Notes under the pieces: generated by a model
Databases searched by the model: none
What the model saw: the letters and a program-made list of their open reading frames with translations, nothing else
Told to the model about the DNA's origin: nothing
Origin: Candidatus Bathyarchaeota archaeon
Lineage (GTDB): Archaea > Thermoproteota > Bathyarchaeia > Bathyarchaeales > Bathycorpusculaceae
Assembly: GCA_003141855.1 (NCBI GenBank)
Contig: PLNS01000015.1
Coordinates: 1-64,000 of the forward strand
Direction of reading: 5' to 3'
Length of the DNA: 64,000 nucleotides
Translations under genes and position numbers: made by a program
Part shown: one piece after another, positions 16,022 through 24,378 of the stretch
How the letters are laid out: each line of letters begins with the position of its first letter
How positions within the stretch are numbered: the stretch's first letter is position 1

Positions 16022-18043
16022 TTAAGCCTGCTTGGTCAACTGCACAGCAACATTGCCTAAAATCAGGAAAAGCCGCGTCCGCCGATCACCAGTGCCCACT
16101 TCAACAGTCTCCACAGCAAAAACATCCTCAGCAACCATTAACGTCTTATTAACTGTCAAGCCATCAGTTAAACAAACTGAATCCAGCACAGTCCGCACCC
16201 TCAGAGGAACCGAAACCGAATCCAACAACATAAACGAATCCGCAACACCAAGACCCTTCAACGCCAAAAACACATCAGCTAGACCGACCGCATCACTAAC
16301 AAGCAATGTCTTCAACACTGCCGCGACATCGACAGCGCCTAAAGAATCAGAAAGCAAAAGCCCCTTGGACCCCAAAAGTGCATCCGCCGCCCCAACCGAA
16401 TCAGAAACATCCAACAGCCTATCCCGCAAAACCCCGTCCGTAGCCGAAAACGAGTCAGAAGCCACCACCAAACGCTCCACACTACCCCAAACGTCGTGAC
16501 TGGGCTGAGTCGAAGAAGCCCACTTGCGGACCAAAACTTTGCCAGCTTCCAGTGTCACGTCAGGATAATTGCTGTAGACGTTTAACCGTTGAGAACTTGT
16601 AAGTGCTGATGGATAAATAATGAATGCTTGCTGTGCGCCCACGAATCTTGTAGTTATGCTCTGAAAACCCGCAAATAACGAACTGTTATAGTCAATTAAA
16701 TCATCGGTAAATAGGTCATCGGTGCCTACTTGCGAATTGTCAACATATAACCGGCCAACATTAGCATTAGCATCCATTACAAAGAACACAGTATGCCAAT
16801 TTCCATCAAGTACAGAAGACATAGTTGGCGTTGTGGAAATACCGTTTGTTGTTGCACGCCACTCTATTGCTAAGCCGCCTGTTGCTTTACGGATGCCAAG
16901 ATAATATCCGGCGCCAGGCGTTCCGCCAGTGAAACGCGATAACAATCTTGCATAATCATCAGGTTGTGCACTGGCCCTAAAGATAATTTGGAATGTTACG
17001 CCGGTTGTTTGTGCCGTGGATGCAAGGTTAAATTGACTTTTATTTCCAAATTCGATGTAGTCGCCTAAAAACAGATTTCTCGCATTCTTCCCAGCATACT
17101 TGCCTGCGATAACTATGGTTCCTGCTGCGGCGCCGTTGTTGCCGCTGCCGCTGTAATCTGTAACGGGAACGCCAATATCTGCTACTAAACGGTCAAAATA
17201 TCGTGTAACACCGATTGCCGCGGGTTGCCACCAAAATATTATGATGCCAATCGTGTTCCATGCCGCATTGCCTGTCTTCGTGAATGCTGTGTAGGGTAAA
17301 TCGAAAACTTTGTATCCGCTAAAGTTTTCAACGAAGGTGTAGTCAAATCGGTTGCTTGCGTCAGGTGCATAAAAACGCAGATAAATCGTCAATCCGGAGT
17401 TAGCGCCGTACCATGCGAATCTGATTTTTGATTTAGCGCTCCAGTTCTGGTAGGATGCGCCATAATCCTTTTTGTATCCAACATACATGTAACTTCCCGC
17501 ATTAACTTCCGATTTTAAAGCGTTGCTTCCTGACGTTTTGTTTGTTGTATCGTTAGAAAGGGTGATGTCATAGGAACCTGCAATGTTTTGGTAAGGTGTC
17601 CAAAATGCCGCTTGATTGTCATCTGCGATTACAAGCGGCAAAACTTCTGCGTCGGCTTCTTCCATATTCCAACCTTCAACGATAGAAATAACATCGACAA
17701 ATGTGTTTGCTTGATTACTTGTAGTTGACGCGTCACTTTTCCCGTAATAAACATAAACCGTTTGTGAAGTTGTTTCAAGACTAGCGGCAATTTCTACCCA
17801 AAACACCGCACTGTTCCCATCAGTTTTACTCTGTATCCAATAATCCAAAAGATTGTTACTATCATCAGAAAATCTTATGTCTCCAAAATCGGTTCGGCAG
17901 AGGCTATTACAATAAACGTCCTCTCCAAAGTCAACTCCTGCTCCATAATGAACAGTGACTCGTACTTGATAGCCTGCGCCAGCGCCAGCATCAGGATTAA
18001 TCACGTGACTCTTACGGTAAAACCAGCCAGACAGCCAAAGCAC
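16022..18043 (-). CDS. Fibre/adhesin: DUF2341, LamG-like domain, 18-residue repeats
   Basis: A 673-residue protein. Residues 5-105 match the DUF2341 pattern (WFYRKSHVI, VYVYYGKSDAS). Residues about 300-480 resemble a laminin-G/concanavalin-like domain (DYIEFGNKSQFNL, DGNWHTVFFVMDANANVGRL). From about 535 there are seven copies of an 18-19 residue repeat with Asp at positions 1 and 7 (SDSVGAADALL, SDSLGAVDV, SDAVGLADVFL). These could form a fibre shaft. The combination suits a receptor-binding or surface protein. It sits between the small post-portal genes and the connector, an unusual place for a fibre. Confidence 0.65.
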   Translation of the reverse strand: MLWLSGWFYRKSHVINPDAGAGAGYQVRVTVHYGAGVDFGEDVYCNSLCRTDFGDIRFSDDSNNLLDYWIQSKTDGNSAVFWVEIAASLETTSQTVYVYYGKSDASTTSNQANTFVDVISIVEGWNMEEADAEVLPLVIADDNQAAFWTPYQNIAGSYDITLSNDTTNKTSGSNALKSEVNAGSYMYVGYKKDYGASYQNWSAKSKIRFAWYGANSGLTIYLRFYAPDASNRFDYTFVENFSGYKVFDLPYTAFTKTGNAAWNTIGIIIFWWQPAAIGVTRYFDRLVADIGVPVTDYSGSGNNGAAAGTIVIAGKYAGKNARNLFLGDYIEFGNKSQFNLASTAQTTGVTFQIIFRASAQPDDYARLLSRFTGGTPGAGYYLGIRKATGGLAIEWRATTNGISTTPTMSSVLDGNWHTVFFVMDANANVGRLYVDNSQVGTDDLFTDDLIDYNSSLFAGFQSITTRFVGAQQAFIIYPSALTSSQRLNVYSNYPDVTLEAGKVLVRKWASSTQPSHDVWGSVERLVVASDSFSATDGVLRDRLLDVSDSVGAADALLGSKGLLLSDSLGAVDVAAVLKTLLVSDAVGLADVFLALKGLGVADSFMLLDSVSVPLRVRTVLDSVCLTDGLTVNKTLMVAEDVFAVETVEVGTGDRRTRLFLILGNVAVQLTKQA

Positions 18044-18074
18044 AACAACACAACCAAAGAAAAAAGAGGGCGAA

Positions 18075-18620
18075 TTAACTAAACGTAATCTGCAAACTCA
18101 GCGTCCACGTCTCACCAGAAACTTTAGTGCCCTTATCAGCGACTTTACGGTTCAAGTTTTTGCCTGTATCACTGCCCGCGTTAACAACAGTATACTCTTG
18201 CCAGTTATAATTCGCCTCTGTACTCCCAAACGTCGCCCGCCACTCAACCGTCTGATTAGTCCGCTGCGGCCAAGTCGCATCCATCGCCTTAAACGTCTTA
18301 TTCGTTGTCGCCTGTAGACCTGTCTGCGTCGCTGTTTCAGCTGTACTTGAATCTCCAACGCCAAGCCTTGCATTAGCACTATCCCATTTTGTCGTTGTCC
18401 CCAACCCGCAGATTAAATCGATAAGTTCCCCTAAACCCTCATTTAAAGCAAGGTTAGCATTGATTTCTTCGCTGCACTCAAACGCCTCACTGTAACGGTT
18501 TAGGGCCGCTTCAGTGGGCATTCCGCCCTGTAGTTCCCTCGCAATTACACCTGACGGGTCATGGAATTTGTCGATTCGCCACTTGGCTACCCAACTGATT
18601 TTATCTTTTGTTTTTTCCAT
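18075..18620 (-). CDS. Viral structural protein of a conserved phage family
   Basis: A 181-residue protein from the ATG at 18620, chosen because GGAGGA lies 7 bases upstream; an upstream ATG at 18659 lacks such a site. The middle reads LICGLGTTTKWDSANARLGV then KTFKAMDATWPQRTNQTVEW and WTLSLQITFS. This phrase pattern is recurrent in tailed-phage virion proteins near portal and fibre genes. The exact role is not known to me. It lies directly before the fibre gene and may be its partner. Confidence 0.6.
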   Translation of the reverse strand: MEKTKDKISWVAKWRIDKFHDPSGVIARELQGGMPTEAALNRYSEAFECSEEINANLALNEGLGELIDLICGLGTTTKWDSANARLGVGDSSTAETATQTGLQATTNKTFKAMDATWPQRTNQTVEWRATFGSTEANYNWQEYTVVNAGSDTGKNLNRKVADKGTKVSGETWTLSLQITFS

Positions 18621-18666
18621 AGTTTTTCCTCCATTGTTCCGGTTACTCGCTAGCTGCACAAGTCAG

Positions 18667-18897
18667 CTATGTTCGAGCCGCCTCACGTAACGTGCCATCC
18701 GTATTCCACGTGAATGAAAGGGTGAAAAGCAAGTCTGCGCCGTCATAAGCCCTAAGAGAAGCTAAAGTGCCGTCTACGTTCCAGGCGAAACCCAGCTTGG
18801 TCAGTTTCCGTCCGGGCGGTGGACAAGTCAAATCCATCAGGGCGCTGTGAATGGCTTTGTAGGCTTCCTCATAGCGTCCATAGGGCACTTCACTCAT
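18667..18897 (-). CDS. Small viral protein after the portal
   Basis: A 76-residue protein from the ATG at 18897, overlapping the portal stop by 8 bases. The sequence has a helix (YGRYEEAYKAIHSALMDL) and two copies of a short phrase, FAWNVDGTLASLRAY and FTWNTDGTLREA, likely paired beta hairpins. Small proteins of this sort follow portal genes in several phages. Function unknown. Confidence 0.55.
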   Translation of the reverse strand: MSEVPYGRYEEAYKAIHSALMDLTCPPPGRKLTKLGFAWNVDGTLASLRAYDGADLLFTLSFTWNTDGTLREAART

Positions 18898-20101
18898 TCG
18901 CTGCCACCTTCCCCGTGTTTTCCCAGAGTTGCCACCCAAACTTGGCGGCGTTCTTGCGGAACTCATCCTGGCGAATCAAACCTTGTTCTGCAGCCTTCAG
19001 CAAATCAGCAACGCTAACTTCCTTTGCCTTATAGGGGCTCCAGTGCAAACGCACCTGCGCTTGGGCTGCGTTTAAGCCTGCCTGCGTCAAGACCGCGTCG
19101 AAGAGTTCTCGTTCAACCTGGCGTTTGATGTACCTTTGAACGGGCTGAATCAGCATGTTTTGGAGTTCCAAAGCAGCGTTTGCTGAAGCCTCGGTGAAGC
19201 CTGGGGTGCTGAAGAGGCGTGGCAGGGGCGTTTCGCAGCCAAGATAGAACTGGTTTATCAAGTGGTCAACGTAATACTCAAACCGCGCCCGAGGATCGAT
19301 GGTTACTGGTTTAATGTCGCCTTTGCCGTTGTAGAATAGCCATGCGCCTTCTTCGCCACGGTTTTTGATGGCTTGCTGAAACTTTTGAATAGTCTCATCA
19401 TCCGCTCTCTCCAGCAAGGCTAAGACGTCGGGTCCAGCGTACTTCTCAAAAATCCGTGGCATAATCCGCTCAATCTTAGCCTTCATGGAAGCGTACGCTG
19501 GACGCTTATCCGATTGAAAAGTTAGTGAGTGCAACAAAACCTGCAGCACACCCGTGCCATAACCCGAATAGTCAAGGCAGTTTATCCGCCAATGAACCAC
19601 GGCTTCTGCGGCGAGGTTTTCTCCACCGTAGGTTTGGCGGAGCTTGTAGCTTTCGATTTTGTAGGGGATTTTTAGGGTTTTTTCTTCAAGGTAGCTCTGC
19701 TGGATACGCTCAATAGCATCAACTGGTAACCGGTGCAGTGCCTTGACGTTTTGCGGGGTTAGTTTGAGCCAGAAATCGTTTCCGCAAGCAATCAGCATCC
19801 TGGCCATATCGCAAAGCAAAGCGTCTAAGTTAACGTTCTCGTTGAAGTCGTCAACTACGCTTTTTGCTTGTGCAGCCTTAGCGTAATCCTTATTGACAGT
19901 GGTGTAGAAGCCTGAGCCAACCGCGGAAGCAGCCAGCAAATCCACGCTTGCCTTGCACGTGGGGTCGCGTTCATAGAGCTTTAACACTTCAGCCAAGGGA
20001 ATGCACGGCGTCTCATACACCAATGCACTTTGGGGCAGGGCATATCCGCTTTTTGCTTTAACTGAGAACCCTTCGATTAAACGGCGAAGATTAGTGCTCA
20101 T
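18890..20101 (-). CDS. Portal protein
   Basis: A 403-residue protein. It matches portal proteins of HK97-type phages: an early wing region (VDLLAASAVGSGFYTTV), then LIACGNDFWLKL, a stem/crown region with FYLGCETPLPRLFSTPGFTE, and the long helix ASANAALELQNMLIQPVQRY. The phrase on choosing small DNA loading (LPRLF...TEASANAALE) is diagnostic. Portal rings form the DNA gate of the capsid. The gene overlaps the winged-helix gene upstream by 4 bases (ATGA). It lies downstream of the capsid gene, the reverse of the common order. Confidence 0.85.
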   Translation of the reverse strand: MSTNLRRLIEGFSVKAKSGYALPQSALVYETPCIPLAEVLKLYERDPTCKASVDLLAASAVGSGFYTTVNKDYAKAAQAKSVVDDFNENVNLDALLCDMARMLIACGNDFWLKLTPQNVKALHRLPVDAIERIQQSYLEEKTLKIPYKIESYKLRQTYGGENLAAEAVVHWRINCLDYSGYGTGVLQVLLHSLTFQSDKRPAYASMKAKIERIMPRIFEKYAGPDVLALLERADDETIQKFQQAIKNRGEEGAWLFYNGKGDIKPVTIDPRARFEYYVDHLINQFYLGCETPLPRLFSTPGFTEASANAALELQNMLIQPVQRYIKRQVERELFDAVLTQAGLNAAQAQVRLHWSPYKAKEVSVADLLKAAEQGLIRQDEFRKNAAKFGWQLWENTGKVAANE

Positions 20102-20346
20102 TGGATAGCCTCCAAAAGTTTAGCGCCCTTCTCAGTAATCACGTAGTTCGCTCGGTGTTTCTGCTCGCTTTTCTGCACGTAGCCCCCTTGAACCAAATAG
20201 CGGAATATGCCCTCGAAAGTGGCATGTGTCCCAGTTTTCTTTACTGTTTGCTGTTCAAGTTGGGTTCGGCAAAGCGGCTGCCGACTAAGCTCTTTTAGTA
20301 CTGTTTTTGCTAAGTCCATTCTTTCAGTTAAACGTCTCATGTACAA
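20098..20346 (-). CDS. Winged-helix protein inside the capsid operon
   Basis: An 82-residue protein with a winged-helix layout: helix (DLAKTVLKELSRQP), recognition region (CRTQLEQQTVKKTGTHATFE), helix (GIFRYLVQGGYVQKSE) and a wing ending in NYVITEKGAKLLEAIQ. It overlaps the portal start by 4 bases. DNA-binding regulators are rare between capsid and portal genes; it could regulate the module or be a host-derived passenger. Confidence 0.65.
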   Translation of the reverse strand: MYMRRLTERMDLAKTVLKELSRQPLCRTQLEQQTVKKTGTHATFEGIFRYLVQGGYVQKSEQKHRANYVITEKGAKLLEAIQ

Positions 20347-20416
20347 ACAACCTCAGTTAGTTTTTTTGTGCCAAAAAAATTGGGGAAATGAAGAGTGGCC
20401 ATAGGTTTCACTTTTT

Positions 20417-21382
20417 TTAGGTTAGGGTGGTGGCTATGTTGGTCATCTTAGCGATTGCATTGCTGCGGAGGATGCCGATGCCAAAGCGCGTTGTTGCGCG
20501 GACGCCGTATTTGCCGTTCTTTATGTCTTCCCAATCTTCCACGGTTACGTCTCGGCGCAGAAGCATCACGGAAGCTACGCGGGTGTCTATGGCGTAGGCG
20601 GTGCCGTTGGGTACTATTGTGCTGGCTTGAACTCGCATGCCTAAAACGCTTGTAACGGTTGCTTCGTCTAGGTTGGTTTGTCCTGAAGGCAAGTATTGGG
20701 CGTGAATGAATTTGTCGTCGCTTAGTAGCTGGTGGAGTTGGGTTTCGTTGACAGCTAGGACGGTGGGTTTCCAGTTTTCGTCTCTGAGGGCATTGTGTAA
20801 GTTGACGACGCCTGACCAGTTCATGGCTGCTCCTTGATGGTTTAAGGCTACTCCTGATGCTAAGTCACCGTTTGAGACTGCTCCGTAGAGGGCGATTATG
20901 CGGTTTGTTTCTTCTTCGCCGAGTGCTCTGCCAACTTTGTCAACCATGCTGTTCATTACGTTCCAGGTTGCATCTTCGAGAAATTCTCTGGTCCACTCTT
21001 CCGAGGATTCTGCAAGGATGTTTGTGTAGACGTCTGCGATGCTGTTTTTTTGTCCGCTTAAGCGTGTTGCTGCGCCTTCCGCGTACCTGTAAGCTACGGC
21101 TTTCTCGTCGAGTGGAAAGCGCTCCATGGGTTCGGTTGTCGGCATTACGGTGATTATGTCTCTTCCAATCATTTCGGGATACGCTGCTTGCACCAGAGTG
21201 TCATGTAAACGTCCAAGGGCAGATGCTGAATCGCTAAATAAGCCCTCTTTTATGCCCATTTCACTGTAACGTTTCAGGAACGGGTGAACATTCATCTTGT
21301 GCTTCTGGGTTTCGACGTGTTCTTTGAATTCATTGTTCTGCTGAATTAGGGATTCAAATAGTCTGGGTTTCATGGTCTTCAC
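20417..21382 (-). CDS. HK97-fold major capsid protein
   Basis: A 321-residue protein. The N-terminal arm is helical (PRLFESLIQQNNEFKEHVET), followed by the E-loop/spine region and the C-terminal P-domain strand set. The end reads VMLLRRDVTVEDWEDIKNG and GVRATTRFGIGILRSNAIAK, a standard capsid-protein ending in archaeal tailed viruses. It lies directly after the decoration gene and behind the maturation protease, and it is followed by a portal gene, so the capsid role is secure. I see no separate scaffold domain. Confidence 0.85.
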   Translation of the reverse strand: MKTMKPRLFESLIQQNNEFKEHVETQKHKMNVHPFLKRYSEMGIKEGLFSDSASALGRLHDTLVQAAYPEMIGRDIITVMPTTEPMERFPLDEKAVAYRYAEGAATRLSGQKNSIADVYTNILAESSEEWTREFLEDATWNVMNSMVDKVGRALGEEETNRIIALYGAVSNGDLASGVALNHQGAAMNWSGVVNLHNALRDENWKPTVLAVNETQLHQLLSDDKFIHAQYLPSGQTNLDEATVTSVLGMRVQASTIVPNGTAYAIDTRVASVMLLRRDVTVEDWEDIKNGKYGVRATTRFGIGILRSNAIAKMTNIATTLT

Positions 21383-21383
21383 C

Positions 21384-21809
21384 TTAGAGTTGGATAAAGA
21401 GTAAGTCGTCTGCGGTGGTTGTGGTTTCCAGTGCGGTGCCGAACCTGCGGTTGTAGTAAACGGTGTAGGTGCCTGAGCCAGCTTCGTTTACAGCTTGATC
21501 AGTTAACTCTAAAACGCATTTTGAACTGTCAGCAGCGTAAACGGCTTTGCCCCGACCTATGGCTCCGCCTGCTTTAACTTTGACTCTTCCACGCAATAAA
21601 ACTGGGCATTGAGCGGCAATGGTGGCGCTTTTAACGGCTATGCCTATGCAGTTTTGAGCGGCTGCTGCGGGGGAAACCTTGTGGTCAGAGCTAAAGTAAA
21701 CTGGGTCACCCTTGGTTACTGCGGCTTCAGCTTCAAAAGACTCGATTAAGGCGTTGGGGTCGTCTGTTTCACCTATAGCCATCCAGCTTTTTCCTGTTAA
21801 ATCAGTCAT
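21384..21809 (-). CDS. Capsid decoration protein (DUF2190-like)
   Basis: A 141-residue beta-rich protein. The phrases AAVTKGDPVYFSSDHKV, IGIAVKSATIAAQCPVLLRG and AIGRGKAVYAADSS match DUF2190-type proteins, which decorate the capsid surface. It is separated from the capsid gene by one base. Its Gly/Ala/Val-rich composition is normal for the family. Confidence 0.75.
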   Translation of the reverse strand: MTDLTGKSWMAIGETDDPNALIESFEAEAAVTKGDPVYFSSDHKVSPAAAAQNCIGIAVKSATIAAQCPVLLRGRVKVKAGGAIGRGKAVYAADSSKCVLELTDQAVNEAGSGTYTVYYNRRFGTALETTTTADDLLFIQL

Positions 21810-21859
21810 AATTCATCTTCTCTTTCATTTTCCATCGTTTTCGCCGAGTTCATCCTCAG

Positions 21860-23029
21860 TTACTTCCGGTCAACTGTGTGACTGTCCTGCAAACTGCGGA
21901 GTTTCAAAAGAACCCTGTTTAGCTCCTGGCACATTCGCTGGGGTCCAAGGCTCCAACTGCGCTGAACCAGATGGCTGGGCAGCACTTCCTCAATCAACTT
22001 TACTGCCTGGCTCACGGGAATTGTGGGTTCAACGGGTTTTTTGATTAAACTTTCCGAAACAACGCTGCTGCTTTGAGGTTTGGTGCTTGAAACGGGGGTC
22101 ATGTAGCTTGGGTGAAGCTGGAGCCAATCTTGGATTTTGTTTTGGTCCCACATTTTCTCTTTCGAGAAGTAAATTGCTTGGGTGCGCTGGAGTTCTGGTT
22201 GGTCTTTGGGTTTTCCCATTATGGCTAAAACGCCGTTTTCTCGGTCAAGCCAGAGGGTGCTGAAGTGTTCAGACATAAACGCGGCGGTATCTTGGTAGAA
22301 TCCGAGCGTGTACTCGCCAGTTAATATGGGTTCGAACGCTTGCTCTTTGACCTGGAGTTTTTCTAGGATTTGGATGTTGGTTTCCGCTATTCCTGGAACC
22401 GCAACCAAACTCATCTCCGCATTGTACAATCCATGGGGAACTTTTCCGTTGACTAAGTCGACTGTCTGGTAGTCTGCGCCGACGCTCACATGCCTGATTA
22501 ACCCGTTGCGGATTTTAGCGGCAGTGTCCTCATCGAAGATTTCTGCCACATAAAGCAAGTTTTGGCCATCCCACTCGGTCTTAGTTACCTTGCCCACAGC
22601 ATCTTGAGCGGTAACATGCTCCAAATAGACTGGCGCATCGACAAGCTTGCCGGCAAAAGCCTGCAGTTCCTCAGGAGTGTAAATGTTAAAGTTACGGCTC
22701 ATCCCAGTAGTCATGGCTAAACCCCGAATCCTAAGGGGCTTGTCCATTATTTTCTCGGCAATAACGAATGGTAAAACCGCGTAAACGTGCTCTTGAGCTG
22801 GAGCAGAGTGCTTGTTAAACCATTCTTTGGCCCTCTCAACTGTCCAGCCCTTATCTTTAGAGAACAGGTAGCTTTGGATTTCCATAGTTTGCTTGCCTTT
22901 TGGTTTGCCTACTATGGCTTGGATTCCTTCTTTCTCGTTTACTGCGACTGTTTTTTGGGTGCCTTGTTGGAACTCTTCAGGGCTTCTGTGCCCGCTTCGA
23001 ACAATTTTTTCTGTTTCTTCCCACGACAT
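21860..23029 (-). CDS. Capsid maturation protease with two flanking repeats
   Basis: A 389-residue protein, first gene of the module. The core at residues 95-222 matches HK97-type prohead proteases: YTPEELQAFAGKLVDAPVYL with H138, HVSVGAD with S182, and AEMSLVAVPGIAETNI. H138 and S182 are likely catalytic residues. About 45 residues are repeated on each side: AIVGKPKG, FSKDKGW and EWFNKH (residues 38-74), and AIMGKPKD, FSKEKMW and DWLQLH (residues 269-306). These repeats may fasten the protease to the capsid interior. The protease cuts the capsid precursor during assembly. Confidence 0.75.
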   Translation of the reverse strand: MSWEETEKIVRSGHRSPEEFQQGTQKTVAVNEKEGIQAIVGKPKGKQTMEIQSYLFSKDKGWTVERAKEWFNKHSAPAQEHVYAVLPFVIAEKIMDKPLRIRGLAMTTGMSRNFNIYTPEELQAFAGKLVDAPVYLEHVTAQDAVGKVTKTEWDGQNLLYVAEIFDEDTAAKIRNGLIRHVSVGADYQTVDLVNGKVPHGLYNAEMSLVAVPGIAETNIQILEKLQVKEQAFEPILTGEYTLGFYQDTAAFMSEHFSTLWLDRENGVLAIMGKPKDQPELQRTQAIYFSKEKMWDQNKIQDWLQLHPSYMTPVSSTKPQSSSVVSESLIKKPVEPTIPVSQAVKLIEEVLPSHLVQRSWSLGPQRMCQELNRVLLKLRSLQDSHTVDRK

Positions 23030-23158
23030 TTCCTATACCTCACACGACTAACACCCAGCTAATATACAACCAAAGTGAAAAGGCGAATTGTACAACCTGT
23101 TGGACCGTGCGAGGGGTAACCTGAGACCATCCTGATGGGTCGTTTAGGGGGAAAGCGA

Positions 23159-23362
23159 ATGGTTAGGAAATGTGTAGTTAAAGTCGTGTTAAGCAAAGAG
23201 CAAAGGGAAATACTAGTTGAATTGTCAACGAGATTGGGTACCAGTGAGAGTGAAGCTATGCGGATGGCTTTGATGGATTACGTTAAAGAGGTGAGTTTGA
23301 TGACGGAAACTCTCCATCGCAGGAAAAACCAATTCAAAGATGGTGAATGCAAAGCTAACTAG
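23159..23362 (+). CDS. Ribbon-helix-helix regulator, divergent from viral module
   Basis: A 67-residue protein. The ATG at 23159 is preferred because a G-rich site (GGGGGA, 23147-23152) precedes it; an in-frame ATG also lies at 23135. The protein has CVVKVVLSKEQREILVELST followed by TSESEAMRMALMDYV, the classic ribbon-helix-helix order. It points away from the first gene of the viral module with about 130 bases between them and may be its repressor. Confidence 0.65.
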   Translation: MVRKCVVKVVLSKEQREILVELSTRLGTSESEAMRMALMDYVKEVSLMTETLHRRKNQFKDGECKAN

Positions 23363-23472
23363 CCGTTGCAAGAGCGCATAGTATGATGGAAACATTTAAG
23401 TCAACCTTCCACCTTTAACAACACGAAAAATAAGGAAAGTTTTTCCGAATTTTCACATCATGGAGTAATTTA

Positions 23473-23682
23473 ATGTCTCAAAGAACAAATGTAACAGAAA
23501 TAAAATGCAGTGACTGCGGCAAAACCGCCACTGTTCCCTTCAAACCAACAGCAGGAAAACCAGTATATTGTAGAGAATGCTTAGCTAAACACAGCACCCC
23601 ACGAGGTACCGAACGTAAGGGTTCGAGCGCTGAGTCTAACGAAAAGCAAGCATGGTCCAGACGAAGAACCGACTGGAAATAG
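23473..23682 (+). CDS. Small VPFKP-type zinc-ribbon protein
   Basis: A 69-residue protein with CSDCGKTATVPFKPTAGKPV then YCREC, giving two C-x2-C pairs. The tail is Lys/Arg/Ser-rich. The same ribbon forms the C-terminus of the gene at 8216-8869 and all of the small gene at 24725-24865. The proteins probably bind nucleic acid, but nothing proves this here. A short GGAAA/TTTCC inverted repeat lies just before the start region. Confidence 0.65.
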   Translation: MSQRTNVTEIKCSDCGKTATVPFKPTAGKPVYCRECLAKHSTPRGTERKGSSAESNEKQAWSRRRTDWK

Positions 23683-23718
23683 TTAAACTAAAAAAACAAT
23701 TAATTTTTTAAAATTATT

Positions 23719-24378
23719 TTATCTAACGGCTGCTGCTGTTGCCAATTGTTGCTTGAGGCTGTCAGCAGAGCTTGAGAGTACATTAAGAATACCGTTCTTC
23801 CCAAGCCGCAGTTGCCTCTCGCCCCTAAAAACGCATACCTGTGCATTCTTTAATTCGATGTTGTCTCCTACAGCGATTGTGCCTATTTGTCCTTCCCAGA
23901 GGCAGAGTTTGGTTTTTCCAGTGTCATCTCCAACCAAAGCATTGACTACCATGACTGTGTTACCGAATTGTGTGTGAACTTGCGCTGGTTTAGGAATCTC
24001 TATAACTTCAGCTTTCAAGTTAACCCGTTTCATGCCTGCCCTTAAATCATGGATTGAAGTGTAGATTGATTCGGTGTTTTGTTTAGCGATTTTTTTGCGA
24101 ATCTTATCCGTGTTCATCCAACTCTCGAAGGGGTTATCTTTCCTTAAAAGGAACTCTTCGCCAACACGGAATTGGGCGACAACGCTGCTGTCTTTTGTTA
24201 TTAGAAAAATTGTTTCACCCTTTACTTTGCCGCGGTATTCTACTGTAAGGTTGCCGCAAACAGCTTTCTCGTTGTTTCTTGCTGAGATTAAGGCTTGAAA
24301 GACTTCGTTAGGATAAATGTTATATTTTACCGAAAGAAGCGCAAGATGCTCGCCTAGTGTTGATTTTTTCTGTCTCAA
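23719..24378 (-). CDS. OB-fold single-stranded DNA-binding (RPA-like) protein
   Basis: A 219-residue protein. Residues 105-200 form an OB fold of the archaeal SSB/RPA kind: VNLKAEVIEIPKPAQVHTQF, then VVNALVGDDTGKTKLCLWEG, and IAVGDNIELKNAQVCVFRGE. The first 100 residues hold another domain (YRGKVKGETIFLITKDSSVV). OB-fold SSBs bind ssDNA in replication and repair. The gene stands alone between zinc-ribbon genes. Confidence 0.75.
   Translation of the reverse strand: MRQKKSTLGEHLALLSVKYNIYPNEVFQALISARNNEKAVCGNLTVEYRGKVKGETIFLITKDSSVVAQFRVGEEFLLRKDNPFESWMNTDKIRKKIAKQNTESIYTSIHDLRAGMKRVNLKAEVIEIPKPAQVHTQFGNTVMVVNALVGDDTGKTKLCLWEGQIGTIAVGDNIELKNAQVCVFRGERQLRLGKNGILNVLSSSADSLKQQLATAAAVR

Larger units (their letters stand above)
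8961..23029 (-). mobile_element. Head-tail virus structural module (GTA-like or partial provirus)
   Basis: About 14 kb of tightly packed minus-strand genes encoding protease, decoration protein, capsid protein, portal, fibre, connector, neck, tail terminator, tail tube, chaperones, gp10-like protein, tape measure and hub. This is the set for a non-contractile tailed particle. No sheath, terminase, integrase, replication or lysis gene is present within it. No frameshift or stop interrupts any gene apart from the expected chaperone frameshift. I found no tRNA or direct repeat at the ends. Flanking genes look cellular or belong to the accessory island. Confidence 0.75.

Noticed and set aside
16032-16499. 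Long plus-strand open frame opposite the fibre gene
   Set aside because: It lies opposite the 18-residue repeat region and its Ser/Thr/Lys-rich sequence arises from the repeat codons. No ribosome site and no domain.
20417-21382. Encapsulin instead of viral capsid protein
   Set aside because: Encapsulins share the HK97 fold, but the adjacent portal, protease and neck genes show that this is a DNA-packaging-type capsid.
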